Assembly: GCF_051131155.1 (NCBI RefSeq)
Contig: NZ_CP159508.1
Coordinates: 2,976,001 to 3,040,000 of the forward strand
From: Pseudanabaena minima
Lineage (GTDB): Bacteria > Cyanobacteriota > Cyanobacteriia > Pseudanabaenales > Pseudanabaenaceae
DNA length: 64,000 bases
Direction: 5' to 3'
Of the stretch, positions 44,333-52,866 are shown piece after piece (within the stretch, counting starts at the first letter, position 1; each line of letters starts with the position of its first letter). Below the pieces are notes generated by a model. The model was not told the origin of the DNA and made no database searches. It saw only the letters and a list, made by a program, of their open reading frames with translations. A program made the position numbers and the translations under genes.

Positions 44333-44379
44333 CCAAAATATAAGAGGCGGCGCAATGCGCCGCCTCTTATATTTTGGGT
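44333..44379 (-). terminator. Strong hairpin downstream of psbX
   Basis: ACCCAAAATATAAGAGGCG pairs perfectly with its complement. The apex is GCG-rich. It begins just after the psbX stop and separates psbX from ycf66. Confidence 0.7.
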
Positions 44380-44384
44380 CTAAA

Positions 44385-44504
44385 TTAACCTCTGCGGATA
44401 ATGCGATCTTTTTGGCTAACGATCAGAACGGCGGCGAAAATTAGACCAAGAACTACACCACCTGCGACAAGGCTGCCTAGAAAATTAGTTAATGATTGTG
44501 TCAT
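44385..44504 (-). CDS. psbX: Photosystem II protein PsbX
   Basis: This 39-residue protein, MTQSLTNFLGSLVAGGVVLG then LIFAAVLIVSQKDRIIRRG, has one TM helix followed by the basic end typical of PsbX (SQKDRIxRR). PsbX is a peripheral single-helix subunit of photosystem II near cytochrome b559 that influences the QB site. The gene ends just before a strong hairpin and lies near ycf66. The ATG at 44504 is the only reasonable start. Confidence 0.85.
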   Translation of the reverse strand: MTQSLTNFLGSLVAGGVVLGLIFAAVLIVSQKDRIIRRG

Positions 44505-44603
44505 ATAGATATGTAGGTAAAGTTTTGATATTACAGATTAAATTCTTAACATAATTTTAGCTTAAAAAGCTATGGAGTCGGTCTGCTAGCAGCAATTCTC
44601 ATG

Positions 44604-44700
44604 ATGAAACTGATTTTAGTGTTTACAGTTGCTTTGGCACTGTAAACACTAAAATCGGTTTTTTGAAAGCCTGCCAATGGCAGGCTTTCAAAAAACCGAT
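44604..44700. repeat. Two adjacent long hairpins
   Basis: TTTTAGTGTTTACAGT pairs with ACTGTAAACACTAAAA, followed directly by CGGTTTTTTGAAAGCCTGCC and its perfect complement. They lie in the gap between psiE and psbX; the rest of that gap shows nothing. Confidence 0.75.
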
Positions 44701-44793
44701 TATTTCCACAATAAGAATCACTGGTCAGCTAATCGTGATTCTCGTAACCTATAATTTCTCTAAACAACAGGAATGTAAAAACAGAAGTTGGTT

Positions 44794-45279
44794 TTAATTT
44801 TTATGGGGCTTGTTTTGGCTACGCACAATCCAGTAACTGATTGATAAAGACAAAACTGCGATCGCTAGCCCAGCCAAATCACCATCAGCTTTGGTGTCAA
44901 AGATTATAACTTTGCGAGCAACCGCTGTTAACGCTGTAATGACTACTAGCTCCAGTTGGATTGTATGGTGGCGCAAGTAAGCTGTGACATTTTCCATGAG
45001 TTCGAGTGCGATTAGTACATTCAGGAACATCCCAAATATTTTGAGCAAAGGAATACTAAAAGCTCCTCTAGGGTCAGTTAAAAACAGATCAATGGTTAGT
45101 ATCCGCAATAGGTCAAATAATGCGCCAAAAATTACCACGACTAAGGCGATCGCCATTATTTTAGAAACAATGTTTTCAACTCTTCTAATTACTTTTAAAA
45201 AGCTCTCATCAGTAAAAGCGCTCGCCAATGGGCGAAATAAATTTTTAACTTGTTGCCTCACGTTCATTAACCGACTCAC
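44794..45279 (-). CDS. PsiE-family membrane protein
   Basis: This 161-residue protein has four hydrophobic segments: VSKIMAIALVVVIFGALFDL, FGMFLNVLIALELMENVTAY, LELVVITALTAVARKVIIF and GLAIAVLSLSISYWIV. The ENVTAYLRHHT and ARKVIIFD segments are typical of the phosphate-starvation-inducible PsiE family, whose function is unknown. It is divergent from the LysR-type regulator gene. Confidence 0.8.
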   Translation of the reverse strand: MSRLMNVRQQVKNLFRPLASAFTDESFLKVIRRVENIVSKIMAIALVVVIFGALFDLLRILTIDLFLTDPRGAFSIPLLKIFGMFLNVLIALELMENVTAYLRHHTIQLELVVITALTAVARKVIIFDTKADGDLAGLAIAVLSLSISYWIVRSQNKPHKN

Positions 45280-45419
45280 ACCATCTAAATTTCATATATA
45301 GCGATCTTTAGCCATAGAAAGTATAGCTGTCGATTGATCAGCAACTGCGAGATGTTCTACGAGATCGCTTAAGCAAAGATTATATAGACTAAATACATAG
45401 AATAAAAGTATATAATAAT

Positions 45420-45453
45420 GATAAAATCATAGAATGTAATCTATGATTTTATC
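45420..45453. promoter_or_regulatory. Perfect 14-bp inverted repeat just upstream of the LysR gene
   Basis: GATAAAATCATAGA and TCTATGATTTTATC are separated by ATGTAA and end 6 bp before the ATG at 45460. Size and T/A symmetry fit a LysR-type operator; an mRNA hairpin that occludes the start is the alternative. Confidence 0.55.
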
Positions 45454-45459
45454 GTTCTT

Positions 45460-46404
45460 ATGAGTTACCACTTATCTGATTCTCAATTAGCTAGTCATAT
45501 TACACTGCATCAGTTGCAGGTGTTTGAAGTGGCAGCTCGACATGGAAGCTATACTCGTGCGGCTGAGGAGCTATTTCTCACCCAACCCACTGTTTCCATG
45601 CAGATTAAACATTTGACAAAGGCAATCGGGATGCCTTTGTTTGAGCAGGTAGGCAAAAAACTTTTTTTAACTCAGGCTGGTCGAGAGTTATTTACCACTT
45701 GTCAAGAGATTTTTGGACGCATATCTCAATTTGAGATGAGTGTTGCTGACATGAAAGGACTGAAACAGGGATATCTCAAGATAACAGTGGTGACAACAGC
45801 AAAATATGTGATCCCCCGTTTACTTGGTCCATTTTGTCAGCGTTACCCTGGGGTAGAAATAGCGCTGAAAGTAACTAACCATAGCGGTATTTTAGAAAGG
45901 CTGTCTGAGAATAAGGATGATCTATATATTCTGAGTCAAGTTCCAGATGAGCCTGATGTCAAGGCGCATCCATTTCTAGCCAACCCATTAGTTGTCCTAG
46001 CAAACCATGATCACCCATTGGCAAATGAAAAAAATATTCCGATTCAAAAGTTAGCTGATGAGCCTTTTATCACGAGAGAGTCGGGTTCTGGGACAAGGGG
46101 ATATGTACAGAGGTTGTTTGATGAACACAAAGTTACGCCCAAAGTAAAAATGGAGCTTGCGAGTAATGAGGCGATTAAGCAGGCGATCGCAGGTGGTCTA
46201 GGAATTTCAATTTTGTCGCGCCATACGATCGCTTTAGAAGGGGCTTCAGGACAGATTGCGATTTTAGATGTGGAGAATTTTCCGATCCATTGTCACTGGT
46301 ATGTGATTCATCTAGCAGGTAAGCAGCTATCGGTAGTTGCTCAGGCTTTTCTGGAGTACTTGCAAACTGAAGGTAAGCAGATTGCGGAAAATACTACATG
46401 GTAA
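45460..46404 (+). CDS. LysR-type regulator, CmpR/CcmR-like
   Basis: This 314-residue regulator has an N-terminal winged HTH (ITLHQLQVFEVAARHGSYTR then AAEELFLTQPTVSMQIKHLT) and a two-lobed effector domain (RLLGPFCQRYPGVEIALKV, ESGSGTRGYVQRLFDEH, ASNEAIKQAIAGGLGISILS). The TQPTVSMQIK helix and GLKQGYLKI linker match what I recall of the cyanobacterial CmpR group, which senses photorespiratory metabolites and controls inorganic carbon uptake. No bicarbonate transporter is adjacent, so the exact paralogue is uncertain. A perfect inverted repeat precedes the start. Confidence 0.75.
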   Translation: MSYHLSDSQLASHITLHQLQVFEVAARHGSYTRAAEELFLTQPTVSMQIKHLTKAIGMPLFEQVGKKLFLTQAGRELFTTCQEIFGRISQFEMSVADMKGLKQGYLKITVVTTAKYVIPRLLGPFCQRYPGVEIALKVTNHSGILERLSENKDDLYILSQVPDEPDVKAHPFLANPLVVLANHDHPLANEKNIPIQKLADEPFITRESGSGTRGYVQRLFDEHKVTPKVKMELASNEAIKQAIAGGLGISILSRHTIALEGASGQIAILDVENFPIHCHWYVIHLAGKQLSVVAQAFLEYLQTEGKQIAENTTW

Positions 46405-46436
46405 AAGAGAGTGAATGCTTTGTATTCACTCTCTTT
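46402..46436 (+). terminator. Hairpin after the LysR gene
   Basis: AAAGAGAGTGAAT pairs with ATTCACTCTCTTT. It overlaps the stop codon and is followed by A/T-rich DNA before the tRNA. Confidence 0.65.
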
Positions 46437-46443
46437 AATAAAA

Positions 46444-46514
<71 letters not shown>

Positions 46515-46631
46515 GAACGGATAATGAGTATAACAAACTAATGTAATTAGTTGCAAATTTTTGATTTCTATCCAGCAATTGTCATTATAAAAACCAGTTT
46601 TTTGAAAGCCCGCCGTTGGCGGAGTCTCAAA

Positions 46632-46685
46632 AACAGGCTTGATGCAAGTCAGCCTTCGGCTGACTTGCATCAAGCCTGTTTTTGG
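46632..46685 (-). terminator. Very long perfect hairpin after the CNNM/CorC gene
   Basis: Stem of about 24 bp, with CAGGCTTGATGCAAGTCAGC in one arm and a TTC apex. A second, less perfect hairpin lies at about 46596-46630. Confidence 0.65.
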
Positions 46686-46687
46686 TT

Positions 46688-48031
46688 TTAGGTTCGCTTA
46701 GTACTTTTTGGTTCATCTTCTACTGGTGGTAATGGTGGTGAGATATTAACTAGTACTTTATCTACACGGTTACCGTCCATATCAACGACTTCAAAACGCA
46801 TTCTTTCCCACGTAAAGTGTTCGCCAACCATAGGAATATGCCTGAGATAGGTCATCATCAATCCGCCGAGGGTGTGGTAATTATGATCTTTTTCATAGGG
46901 TAGCTCCTCTACCTCTAGGATTTCTTTAAGGCGATCGCTGGAAATCATGCCATCGATCAACCAAGAACCATCTTCTCGCTGCATTGCATCAGGATCACCT
47001 TGTCGATCATTGGATGGTAAATCACCGACGATCGCTTCGAGTAAATCGGTAAGGGTTACTATTCCCTCGACACCACCATACTCATCAGTCACCATCGCTA
47101 CACGATCGCCAGATTGTTTGAACTGCTCTAATACGCTCAAGGCACTAGCTGTCTCTGCAACATACAGAGGTGGGCTGCTAACCTTAACTAGATCGATCTG
47201 CTGACCATTAAGACTTGCATTGAGGAATTCTTTGATTTCCACAATACCGACACAATCATCAAGGTTTTCTCTGGCTACGGGAAAGCGTGAATGTCCACTC
47301 TCTAAGACTTCGCGCTGCGTTTCTTCAAACGGGGCATCGACATCCAGCCAGTCGATTTCGGTGCGCGGAGTCATTAGAGATTTGATGGGGCGATCGCCTA
47401 AACGAAAAACACGCTCAACCATGTCATGCTCAGCTTCTTCAAACATCCCCGACTCAGCACCCTGAGCAATCATTACCTTGATTTCTTCTTCTGTAACTTG
47501 TGATTCTTCAGTTGCCTGAATCCCTAGTAAGCCAAGTAAAGCTTCGGTTGAAATACTTAGCAAATAAACAACAGGAGTACCGATATTGGCAAAAAATCGC
47601 ATGGGCGGTGCAACAGCACAGGCTATCTGCTCAGCATTGCTCATGGCTAAGCGTTTAGGCACAAGCTCACCAACTACCAGAGACAGATAAGTAATGATGC
47701 CGACCACAACCGCAAAGCTAAGGGTTTCACTATAGGGTTGTACTAGAGGTACTGTGTCTAATGACTTTTGTAAGGTTTTGGCTACAGTTGCGCCACCCAA
47801 TGCACCGCTTAAAATCCCGATTAAGGTGATGCCAATTTGTACAGTTGACAAAAAATTATTAGGTGAGGCGATCAGTCTTAAAGCTGCTCTGGCTTTTGCA
47901 TTTCCTTCCTTTGCCCACTGCTCCAGTCGCACTTTACGAGCAGAAACAATTGCTAGCTCGGACATCGAAAAAACACCATTGGCAATAATTAGCAAAATGA
48001 TGAGTAAAGCTTCAAAAGCGAGGGAAGACAT
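46688..48031 (-). CDS. CNNM/CorC-type transporter-associated protein (DUF21-CBS-CorC_HlyC)
   Basis: This 447-residue protein has an N-terminal DUF21 membrane domain of four segments (AFEALLIILLIIANGVFSMS, TVQIGITLIGILSGALGG). A CBS pair follows (MTPRTEIDWLDVDAPFEETQ, VAMVTDEYGGVEGIVTLTDL), then a C-terminal CorC_HlyC domain (LGGLMMTYLRHIPMVGEHFT). Such proteins are often annotated hemolysins but are related to CNNM magnesium exporters. ATP/Mg sensing by the CBS pair is expected. Confidence 0.88.
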   Translation of the reverse strand: MSSLAFEALLIILLIIANGVFSMSELAIVSARKVRLEQWAKEGNAKARAALRLIASPNNFLSTVQIGITLIGILSGALGGATVAKTLQKSLDTVPLVQPYSETLSFAVVVGIITYLSLVVGELVPKRLAMSNAEQIACAVAPPMRFFANIGTPVVYLLSISTEALLGLLGIQATEESQVTEEEIKVMIAQGAESGMFEEAEHDMVERVFRLGDRPIKSLMTPRTEIDWLDVDAPFEETQREVLESGHSRFPVARENLDDCVGIVEIKEFLNASLNGQQIDLVKVSSPPLYVAETASALSVLEQFKQSGDRVAMVTDEYGGVEGIVTLTDLLEAIVGDLPSNDRQGDPDAMQREDGSWLIDGMISSDRLKEILEVEELPYEKDHNYHTLGGLMMTYLRHIPMVGEHFTWERMRFEVVDMDGNRVDKVLVNISPPLPPVEDEPKSTKRT

Positions 48032-48128
48032 TGTTTTGGGTCAGAACGACTTTATGGGAATCGTTTGTGAAATTTGTTAATAGTAGATATATATTCTCAT
48101 ACCAAATTTTGTGTCAAGTTGCTTAAGA

Positions 48129-48164
48129 CTAAAATAAAGGGTTCGCAAAGTGAACCCTTTATTT
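48129..48164. terminator. Hairpin between malQ and the CNNM/CorC gene
   Basis: AAAATAAAGGGTTC pairs with GAACCCTTTATTTT across a 7-base loop, with T-runs after it. Confidence 0.65.
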
Positions 48165-48179
48165 TGTGCAGATATTTTT

Positions 48180-49709
48180 TTAGCGGCTATACAGTTGAGT
48201 AATTTCAAGTAGGCGATCGCTGAGATCTTGATTGAGCAAATTGGGATCGCTATAGCGCCAACCCCAATTTCCTGTTGCTGTACCTGGAGTATTCATCCGA
48301 CCACTGTTGTCTAAGCCAAGGACATCTTGTAACGGCACGATTGCAATTACCGAGACAGCCGCCATCGCCAAACGAATTAGTACCCAATTGATCGGCTCGC
48401 CTGCGGCAAACCCAACTATATATTTGTAGAATAATTCCTTTTCGTATTTACTAGCCCTTTGCCACCAACCCACAGCCGTGTCATTGTCATGGGTTCCTGT
48501 ATATACAACACTGTTACGGACATAGTTGTGAGGTAAATGAAAATTGTCAGAGCCACCGCCAAAGGCAAACATTAGAACGCGCATTCCCGGAAATCCAAAA
48601 TCATCGCGCAATTTCTCCACTTCAGGAGTAATTATGCCTAGGTCTTCAGCCAGAATTGGTAATTCTCCCATAACTTCTCTAAGCTTATTAAACAATTTGG
48701 CTCCAGGTGCAAGTTCCCATTCACCATTGATGGCTGTTTCTTCTCCTGCTGGGACTTGCCAAAAAGCTTCAAAACCTCGGAAATGATCAATACGAATAAT
48801 ATCTACATAACGATTTAAAAACCTAAAGCGATCAATCCACCATGCAAAGTCAGTTTCTTGAAGATATTCCCAGTTATAGACTGGGTTACCCCATAGTTGC
48901 CCTGTGGCGCTGAAATAGTCAGGTGGTACGCCTGCCATTTGAGAGACTTCATAGGTGTCAGGATCGAGCGCAAAGTTTTCGGGATTTGCCCAGACATCAG
49001 CGCTATTGTGAGATACGTAAATGGGAATATCACCAATGATCTGAATGTTTCGCATATTGGCATATTGCTTTAGTTTCAGCCATTGATCAAAAAAGATGAA
49101 TTGCACAAATCTTTGAAACTCAATTTGCTCGTGCAGTTCTTCGCGCTTTTGTTGCAATGCTTGAGGCTCACGTCTGGCGATCGCAGGTTCCCAATTATTC
49201 CAAAGAATTTTAGGGTTTTGTTCATGTAATGTCATGAATAGCACATAGTCTTCGAGCCAGTCAGATTCTTCGTAGCAAAACTTTTTGAACTGCTCTTGGA
49301 GCAAATACAGATCGTGGTGATGTTGGAGATCTTGATCGGTATATCCCTGCTTGAAGCGCTCAAAAGCAAGCTCCAGCAATTTCCGTTTGTATGGCATTAC
49401 CGCCTCAAAATCAATGCGATCTTGATCAAAATCAGGAATATCAGCCCAATCTTCTTCCTTAAGCAAATGTTGTTTTGCTAGTAGTTCAGGGCTGATCAGA
49501 TAAGGGCTACCTGCGATCGCGCTAAAGCTCATATAGGGAGAATTTCCATATCCTGTGGGTCCGAGGGGCAGAACTTGCCAAAGCTTTTGACCACTACGCG
49601 ACAAAAACTCAATGAATTGATAAGCTGTCTCTCCTAAATCCCCAATCCCAAATTTGCTGGGTAGGGAGGTTGGATGCAACAAAATTCCACTAGCACGTTG
49701 AAAAGCCAT
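48180..49709 (-). CDS. malQ: 4-alpha-glucanotransferase (amylomaltase)
   Basis: The start is set at the ATG at 49709 (MAFQRASGILLHPTSLPSKF). This GH77 enzyme of about 509 residues shows ASGILLHPTSLPSKFGIGDL, FWQVPAGEE, the nucleophile block VDIIRIDHFRGFEAFWQ, the acid/base block LPILAEDLGIITPEVEKLR and VYTGTHDNDTAVGWW. It transfers maltodextrin segments during glycogen breakdown and remodelling. It is monocistronic and functionally related to glgA in this window. Confidence 0.93.
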   Translation of the reverse strand: MAFQRASGILLHPTSLPSKFGIGDLGETAYQFIEFLSRSGQKLWQVLPLGPTGYGNSPYMSFSAIAGSPYLISPELLAKQHLLKEEDWADIPDFDQDRIDFEAVMPYKRKLLELAFERFKQGYTDQDLQHHHDLYLLQEQFKKFCYEESDWLEDYVLFMTLHEQNPKILWNNWEPAIARREPQALQQKREELHEQIEFQRFVQFIFFDQWLKLKQYANMRNIQIIGDIPIYVSHNSADVWANPENFALDPDTYEVSQMAGVPPDYFSATGQLWGNPVYNWEYLQETDFAWWIDRFRFLNRYVDIIRIDHFRGFEAFWQVPAGEETAINGEWELAPGAKLFNKLREVMGELPILAEDLGIITPEVEKLRDDFGFPGMRVLMFAFGGGSDNFHLPHNYVRNSVVYTGTHDNDTAVGWWQRASKYEKELFYKYIVGFAAGEPINWVLIRLAMAAVSVIAIVPLQDVLGLDNSGRMNTPGTATGNWGWRYSDPNLLNQDLSDRLLEITQLYSR

Positions 49710-49753
49710 AAACACAAAATTTCTAGATCTGGCTTTACTTTACCGCCTTATGT

Positions 49754-49797
49754 AGAGAAGTTTGCAAATGAACATATGCTCATTTACAAACTTCTCT
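49754..49797. repeat. Hairpin upstream of malQ
   Basis: AGAGAAGTTTG...AATGA pairs with TCATTT...CAAACTTCTCT with one mismatch. It lies between malQ and a nuclease-gene remnant. Confidence 0.6.
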
Positions 49798-49804
49798 AGC
49801 AAAC

Positions 49805-49950
49805 TTATTCAAAAATCTGGACTAAAGGGCAAGCAAATTCTGGTAATAACGGAGAAGAAAGCGTATCACTAATAAATAAAGTCATTTCTAATTTGAGAAT
49901 TCCATTTTCACGTCGATAAACTTGAACTTGCTTAACTCTCCAAACAGCGA
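49805..49950 (-). pseudogene. C-terminal fragment of a Uma2-like gene
   Basis: One frame reads AVWRVKQVQVYRRENGILKL then EMTLFISDTLSSPLLPEFAC and ends at TAA. The YRRENG...TLSSPLLPEF pattern resembles the C-terminus of cyanobacterial Uma2 proteins. No start or catalytic core is present. Its upstream end stops at the compound element at 49955. Confidence 0.45.
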
Positions 49951-49954
49951 TCTA

Positions 49955-50170
49955 TAGCAATGTAATACCAAAACACAAAATGGCTATGCCATTTTGTGTT
50001 TTTAAAACCCTTTCTGAGTTTGGGTTTTAATTCACAAAAGTGTTGTCACACTTTTGTGAGTTGGTATAAGTTTTGCTTAGGATATAAAACCCAGAAGATG
50101 AGGGGCGGCGCTTCGCACCGCCCCTCATCTTCTGGGTTTTGATTTATCCTAGCTATCTTTTGCGTTGCTA
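49955..50170. mobile_element. Candidate 216-bp compound MITE with TA flanks
   Basis: The ends TAGCAA...TTGCTA lie between TA dinucleotides (49953-49954, 50171-50172). Inside are an outer ATACCAA/TTGGTAT pair holding two hairpins (CACAAAATGG, CACAAAAGTG arms) and a third hairpin with AAAACCCAGAAGATGAGGGG arms. The ends resemble family B but the interior differs. The rest of the 49716-50330 gap shows no gene besides the fragment above. Confidence 0.5.
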
Positions 50171-50330
50171 TAAATATTCCAAAACTCCCTGTGATGAATA
50201 GAGCTTTAACTTAACTTTGCGATTTTAAAACTCAAATAGTTTTTGCGGCTCTCTGAGTGGGCGACCCAAACTATCCGATTAGAAGCTATTAGCCTATAAT
50301 TTTATATAAATCCTTAGCCAAGAGTTAACT

Positions 50331-51038
50331 ATGGTAGCCATCACCGAAGAGCGATCGCTGTCTAGCACTACCCCAGAAATCATCTATCCCAGTTCAGACG
50401 GAGAACCATTGGCAGAAACCCAACAGCACGCTTCCGCAATTCTCAACACCTTCGGATTATTGCGCCTATATTTACAAAATCAGCAAGCGGTTGTCTTTGC
50501 CGATCAATTTCTCTATTACATCGAAGGTAATCCTAAAGCAAGAGTTGCGCCTGATGTAATGGTAGTCTTTGACATCAATAAGAAACTCTATGACAATTAC
50601 AAAATCTGGGAATGGAAGCAAAACCCAGCGATGATCATCGAAGTAACATCCGCAGGAACCAAAGATACTGATTTTAATTTCAAAAAAATGCTCTATGAGC
50701 AACTAGGTGTCACAGAATATTGGTTGTTTGATCCCTATGGGGAATGGATCACTGAACAACTGCGTGGTTATCGTCTCAATGCCGCAGAGATATATGAGCC
50801 AATCACTGACCATTGCAGTCAGGTATTGCAACTGAGGTTAGAGGCTGATGAATATCTCATTAGTTTTTACCGTCTCGATAATGGCGAAAAGTTGCGAACC
50901 TTAGAAGAGTTAGAATTAGCCATTCAAGCAGCAGAGCAGAGAGCGGAGCAGGAAAGCCAAAGAGCAGAGCAGGAGAGCCAGAGAGCTAATCGCCTTGCGG
51001 AAAAATTACGTCAACTAGGGGTGGAGCTAGATGAATAG
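50331..51038 (+). CDS. Uma2-family (DUF820) putative endonuclease with coiled-coil tail
   Basis: This 235-residue protein has the Uma2 PD-(D/E)XK pattern: ARVAPDVMVVFDINKKLYDN, then PAMIIEVTSAGTKDTDFNFK with the E-V-T-S-x-G/S-T motif, and YEQLGVTEYWLFDPYGEWIT. The tail is a repeat-rich coiled coil (AAEQRAEQESQRAEQESQRA). Uma2 genes are abundant in cyanobacteria with no settled role. Its last 12 bases overlap the convergent reverse transcriptase gene end. Confidence 0.8.
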   Translation: MVAITEERSLSSTTPEIIYPSSDGEPLAETQQHASAILNTFGLLRLYLQNQQAVVFADQFLYYIEGNPKARVAPDVMVVFDINKKLYDNYKIWEWKQNPAMIIEVTSAGTKDTDFNFKKMLYEQLGVTEYWLFDPYGEWITEQLRGYRLNAAEIYEPITDHCSQVLQLRLEADEYLISFYRLDNGEKLRTLEELELAIQAAEQRAEQESQRAEQESQRANRLAEKLRQLGVELDE

Positions 51039-52067
51039 TATATTTGATCGCAGTTTCCATGTATCACCATGTGCAAGATGGGCAAACCAACTTAGTATGG
51101 CGAAATAGGCGAATGATGCTGAGATTTTACCGATAAAAACAGTTTTTTTAAGAATTCGTATTCTCCTCTTGCCAAGGCGAAGGTTATTACTGCGAACACG
51201 AATATGGGTAGTAAAAATGCGAAAACCAAGAAAGTTAGCACCTTGTTTGGTGGCAAATATTTGGCTTTTGATAGGGTGGATTTTGAGCCGAAGTGAGGCT
51301 AGATAATGTTCAATAGAATGGCGAACTTGAGAAAGCTCTAAGTGATCGTTGCTAAAAAAGGCAAAGTCATCAACATAGCGAATATATTTTTTGATTTGCA
51401 ACTTTTCTTTAATGTAGTGATCAAAGTTATTGAGATAGACATTAGCGAAAAATTGACTGGTGAGGTTGCCTATTGGTAGCCCTCTACGGCGAGTGATGGG
51501 AGTGAGGAGATCGTCACCTGCAAAATAGTCACAAACTGGTATTTGGTCGTTGCTATTATGGATAATGCGGTCAATTAGCCAGAGGGTTTGCGGACATTTA
51601 ATTTTTTGACGTAGGATATTTCTCAGGATTTCGTGATCGATACTAGGGAAATATTTCTGGATGTCACATTGAAACACATATTCACTAGATCGGGAAAAGT
51701 GTGTGAAGCGTCTAATTGCTTTGTGAGTGCCGTAGCCGATGCGATTGGAATAGGAATCAGGAATAAAGCTAGATTCTATCAGTGGGGCAATGATATTACA
51801 GAGAGCATGGTGAACGACTCGATCGCGATAGGGGGCTGCTGATATCAATCTTGGCTTAGGTTCGTGGATTTGAAAAGTGTGATAGCTTTGGGGTTGATAG
51901 GTTTGATGGAGGAGTTCGGATTGAATTTGCAGAAGTTCGGATTCTAGATGGAAGTTAAAGGCAAGTACGTTGTCGCGGTAACGTTTGCCTCTTTGGGATT
52001 TTTGGGAGGCAAAGAGCAGGTTTTCAAAGCTGATGATTTGCGAGTAGAGGTTTCCGTAACGCTTCAT
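51027..52067 (-). CDS. DGR reverse transcriptase
   Basis: This 346-residue reverse transcriptase has VFQCDIQKYFPSIDHEIL (catalytic Asp135), RRGLPIGNLTSQFFANVYLN at 195-214 and the active site YIRYVDDFAFF with YVDD at 231-234. The LPIGNLTSQ segment has the (I/V/L)GxxxSQ form that marks diversity-generating retroelement enzymes in place of the QG of group II intron RTs. It has no maturase or endonuclease domain. It copies the template RNA with adenine-directed errors, together with Avd. Its start overlaps the avd end by 44 bp. The C-terminal tail is within the usual length. Confidence 0.92.
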   Translation of the reverse strand: MKRYGNLYSQIISFENLLFASQKSQRGKRYRDNVLAFNFHLESELLQIQSELLHQTYQPQSYHTFQIHEPKPRLISAAPYRDRVVHHALCNIIAPLIESSFIPDSYSNRIGYGTHKAIRRFTHFSRSSEYVFQCDIQKYFPSIDHEILRNILRQKIKCPQTLWLIDRIIHNSNDQIPVCDYFAGDDLLTPITRRRGLPIGNLTSQFFANVYLNNFDHYIKEKLQIKKYIRYVDDFAFFSNDHLELSQVRHSIEHYLASLRLKIHPIKSQIFATKQGANFLGFRIFTTHIRVRSNNLRLGKRRIRILKKTVFIGKISASFAYFAILSWFAHLAHGDTWKLRSNILFI

Positions 52068-52404
52068 GGGTATTTGTTAATTGCTTGAGCCAGCCGCCTA
52101 GTTCGCAGCCGATTTCGGTGATGAGTTTGCTGACATGTTCATAGCGTTCTGTAGATAGCTGTGAGAAGTCGAATAGGAGTCGAGTTTGGTAACGGAGAAT
52201 GTCTAAGGATATATTGATGGCTTCAAGTTGCGTTTGTTTTTGCTTGGAATATTTGGCTTTGAGTAGTCCTTCCAGCAAGTTGTAGAGAGTATCAATAGTA
52301 CGGCTGCCTAAGTGGTATTTATGCTGTCTGGGTAGGCGATTGAGGATGGGAATATACCATTTAATGAGGTCGTAGGTTTTTTGGATGATCGATAATTCAG
52401 GCAT
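52024..52404 (-). CDS. avd: Accessory variability determinant (Avd)
   Basis: This 126-residue all-helical protein, MPELSIIQKTYDLIKWYIPI, KYHLGSRTIDTLYNLLEGLL, INISLDILRYQTRLLFDFSQ and YEHVSKLITEIGCELGGWLK, matches the four-helix bundle family (S23-like) of DGR Avd proteins. Avd forms a pentamer that binds the RT and template RNA and is needed for mutagenic cDNA synthesis. It lies between TR and RT and overlaps the RT start by 44 bp, implying translational coupling. Confidence 0.88.
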   Translation of the reverse strand: MPELSIIQKTYDLIKWYIPILNRLPRQHKYHLGSRTIDTLYNLLEGLLKAKYSKQKQTQLEAINISLDILRYQTRLLFDFSQLSTERYEHVSKLITEIGCELGGWLKQLTNTHEALRKPLLANHQL

Positions 52405-52571
52405 TTGGTGATGTTAAAGTTTGGGTGAATCAGCTAGGGGTTCGGCGCACCTACTAAACTAACTGACTCGGTTTTATGTTTGGAAACAGTCACCTGCGTC
52501 ACTGGAAAGGAGTCTGGACTCTCTGTATACGCTTAATGCAATCACTTACATTAATTCTGATGATAGAGAGT

Positions 52572-52706
52572 ACTCACGAAGAAGAAACGAGAAGAACCCG
52601 AAAACCAAAGCGATTGTTCTGATTACGCGCGTTGTTCCTGTTGCGATTAGCAGCACGACAATTCCTAGCGTTGTTGTTCCAAGAACCGCCGCGCAGCAGG
52701 TTGTAA
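52572..52706 (-). repeat. DGR template repeat (TR)
   Basis: This 135-bp sequence aligns without gaps with 52867-53001. Read on the minus strand it is rich in AAC/AAT: the target frame through it would read GGSWNNNARNCRAANRNRNN. Seventeen positions differ from the VR within 52572-52701, and each is an adenine in the TR coding-strand sense. The only other difference, at 52702, is a silent C/T at the extreme 5' edge. The last about 42 bases, the presumed IMH side, are identical. It should be transcribed as part of the template RNA. Confidence 0.95.
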
Positions 52707-52866
52707 CTCAATCCCAAGCTATGTGCCACAATTTCTAAGAATTGTAAACAAGGATAGTTACTTGTAGTGTAAGCGGTAATGGGTTATTAAAAAATTTTGA
52801 TCGCCAAAGGCGAAATGAGAAAAGATAAAGGGCAAGATGGAAAAAGAGCAAAGGGTAAATAAAGTC
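52707..52866 (-). other. Spacer between VR and TR
   Basis: These 160 bp are A+T-rich with no gene I can support. A small hairpin with a TCGCC/GGCGA stem lies at about 52800-52822. The frame of the target gene is open across part of it but has no start codon. It probably forms the 5' part of the template RNA. Confidence 0.5.

Noticed and set aside
51027..52067. Reverse transcriptase as a group II intron or retron enzyme
   Set aside because: No maturase or endonuclease domain, the GxxxSQ motif is of DGR type, and TR/VR plus avd are present.
52573..52790. Open frame through the TR that could be a second small target gene
   Set aside because: It has no start codon, and the TR reads as poly-Asn as expected for a template; better explained as noncoding template RNA.
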